Translations under genes and position numbers: made by a program | Notes under the pieces: generated by a model | Database searches by the model: none | The model's input: only the letters and a program-made list of their open reading frames with translations | What the model was told of the DNA's origin: nothing | Assembly (NCBI GenBank): GCA_025352265.1 | Contig: JANXTS010000046.1 | Location: 1 to 64,000, forward strand | Reading direction: 5' to 3' | DNA: 64,000 nt | Source: Variovorax sp. | GTDB taxonomy: Bacteria > Pseudomonadota > Gammaproteobacteria > Burkholderiales > Burkholderiaceae_C | Part shown: positions 63,043-64,000 of the stretch, in pieces | How positions within the stretch are numbered: the first letter of the stretch is position 1 | How the letters are laid out: each line of letters begins with the position of its first letter

Positions 63043-63980
63043 GCGTTGTCTACTTTCTTGAGTACGTAACCGATGCGAGGGAAATGAACATGCAACGTGC
63101 CCGCGCGATCGTCGGTGCGCTCCAGCGTGAGGTGCATACGTGAGGCGGCAATGAGCGTGCCTTGGGTCTCTTCGAGGCCAAAACTTTCGGCCCGAATAGT
63201 GACCTGCGTACCAATCGGGATTCCGTGGTCGTCCTGGAAGGTGCTGTCCGTCAACAGTGAGTTGGGCGTCGACGCCTTGCCGACTGCAATGGCTTCTTCG
63301 GCGCTGAATCGGGTCGACTTGCCGTGGCCTATCGCAGCGATGCGGTCCATCCAGTCGAGCACCGCGGGGGTCAAGTCGAGGATGCCTTTGACGGCGTCGA
63401 TTCGACGTGTGTACCAAAGCGGGTGGTAGGCAGAAAAGTCGGCGATGCACGGCACTTCGCCCAGCAGATACGGCTTGTCGTCCAACATGTCGGAGATGCG
63501 ACGCAAGTACGACTTGTAGGCGGCCGCAGCATCGGCTGCGCGCAGTCGCGTCATGTTGCCGACGCTCATCTTGCCGCGGTCTTCGCCAAAAGCCTTGACG
63601 GCTTCGGGCGGCGCCTTGGCGAACACTTCGGCTGCGCCCTTGGGCTGCAAGTTCCAGGACATCGCGGCCCAGAACAAGGTGCTGTCGGCCCACTGCGCGA
63701 GGATGCGTGACATGCCTTTTTCTGGCTCGGGGTACAGCGTCGGCTCGGGGGCGAGATGTTCGAGCACGTCGGCGATCAGCGCCGTGTCGCAGTAGATGTC
63801 GGCACCGATCTGCAGCACCGGCGTGCGACGGTAGCCGCCGGTCAGCGGCAGCACATCGGGCTTGGGCATGATCGCCGGAATGAAGACCGACTTCCAAGGC
63901 AGCTTCTTGTGGCTCAAGATAATCCGCAGCTTTTCGGAGAACGGCGAGGTCGGGTAGTGGTGCAGGATGAGATCGGACAT
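63039..63980 (-). CDS. Glutathione S-transferase-fold protein with C-terminal extension
   Basis: 313 residues. The N-terminal domain LILHHYPTSPFSEKLRIILSHKKLPWKSVFIP, GGYRRTPVLQIGADIYCDTALIADVLEHL is a GST thioredoxin fold (Ser in PTSPFS is the probable active residue). A helical domain follows (LGEVPCIADFSAYHPLWYTRR). Residues beyond ~230 add a domain (GTQVTIRAESFGLEETQGTLIAASRMHLTLERTDDRAGTLHVHFPRIGYVL) not usual for GSTs. It starts 21 bases from the window end and overlaps the SDR gene. Confidence 0.88.
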   Translation of the reverse strand: MSDLILHHYPTSPFSEKLRIILSHKKLPWKSVFIPAIMPKPDVLPLTGGYRRTPVLQIGADIYCDTALIADVLEHLAPEPTLYPEPEKGMSRILAQWADSTLFWAAMSWNLQPKGAAEVFAKAPPEAVKAFGEDRGKMSVGNMTRLRAADAAAAYKSYLRRISDMLDDKPYLLGEVPCIADFSAYHPLWYTRRIDAVKGILDLTPAVLDWMDRIAAIGHGKSTRFSAEEAIAVGKASTPNSLLTDSTFQDDHGIPIGTQVTIRAESFGLEETQGTLIAASRMHLTLERTDDRAGTLHVHFPRIGYVLKKVDNA

Positions 63981-64000
63981 GGGTTCCTGGTTCTTGGTGT

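Noticed and set aside
1..64000. tRNA, rRNA and CRISPR arrays
   Set aside because: No cloverleaf, rRNA stretch or regularly spaced direct repeats were recognised on either strand by reading; a tRNAscan or CRISPR search could confirm.

Overview
The window looks like chromosomal DNA of a GC-rich betaproteobacterium of the Burkholderiales, most likely Comamonadaceae (Variovorax-like). This rests on recognisable families and gene order: a tightly overlapping mltG-tmk-holB-pilZ-tatD operon, a Tex protein, a four-gene pqi operon, a YjjJ-type HipA protein, and dense gene packing with many ATGA overlaps. No tRNA, rRNA or CRISPR array was recognised.

Layout. (1) 1-4.1 kb is a decayed accessory segment: the C-terminal part of a GH79-like glycosidase cut by the window edge, a degenerate IS21-family element (broken istA and istB), the tail of a PA2169/DUF2252-neighbourhood stress-type protein, and a DUF2252 pseudogene. 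(2) 4.3-10.8 kb holds the housekeeping operon on the minus strand (mltG, tmk, holB, pilZ, tatD, an exported ankyrin protein and a 2-keto-4-pentenoate hydratase-like enzyme) with ygfZ divergent. (3) 10.8-20.4 kb holds metabolic and regulatory genes: a fused thioesterase/acetyltransferase, an esterase, an iron-type alcohol dehydrogenase, a patatin, a solitary HipA-like kinase with its own promoter-overlapping palindrome, tex, a small membrane protein and a DJ-1/PfpI protein. (4) 20.4-28.6 kb is a divergent catabolic unit: a GntR regulator plus ribose-type ABC importer on one side, and an LDH2-family dehydrogenase, an iron alcohol dehydrogenase and an aldehyde dehydrogenase on the other, around a palindromic operator candidate. 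(5) 28.6-42.1 kb is mainly envelope and export: pqiA-pqiA-pqiB-pqiC, MATE, a two-subunit molybdenum hydroxylase with a TMEM175-like channel, PncC/CinA, and a drug-efflux block in which one MFS gene is intact and two are broken. (6) 42.5-51.5 kb has glgX-ackA, a TonB receptor with a His-rich membrane protein, a TauE/SafE exporter, 6-phosphogluconate dehydrogenase and a GST. (7) 51.5-56.2 kb is an mgtA-mgtC magnesium operon preceded by a long leader. (8) 56.7-64 kb has cytochrome b561 with a VIT-type transporter, an FeS-type photolyase overlapping a second photolyase-like gene of odd architecture, a beta-barrel protein, and an SDR-GST pair.

The most interesting element is the mgtA leader. It carries a 31-codon ORF with a good ribosome-binding site, beginning Met-Asp-Pro-Ala-Pro. 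Two bases after its last coding region begins a stem-loop whose right arm covers the start of a 107-residue ORF, which is itself coupled by an ATGA overlap to mgtA. This resembles in logic, but not in sequence, the Mg-sensing MgtL leader of enteric bacteria. Second is the photolyase pair, whose second member begins directly with the FAD-binding domain and carries an unassigned, possibly antenna-like, domain at its C-terminus.
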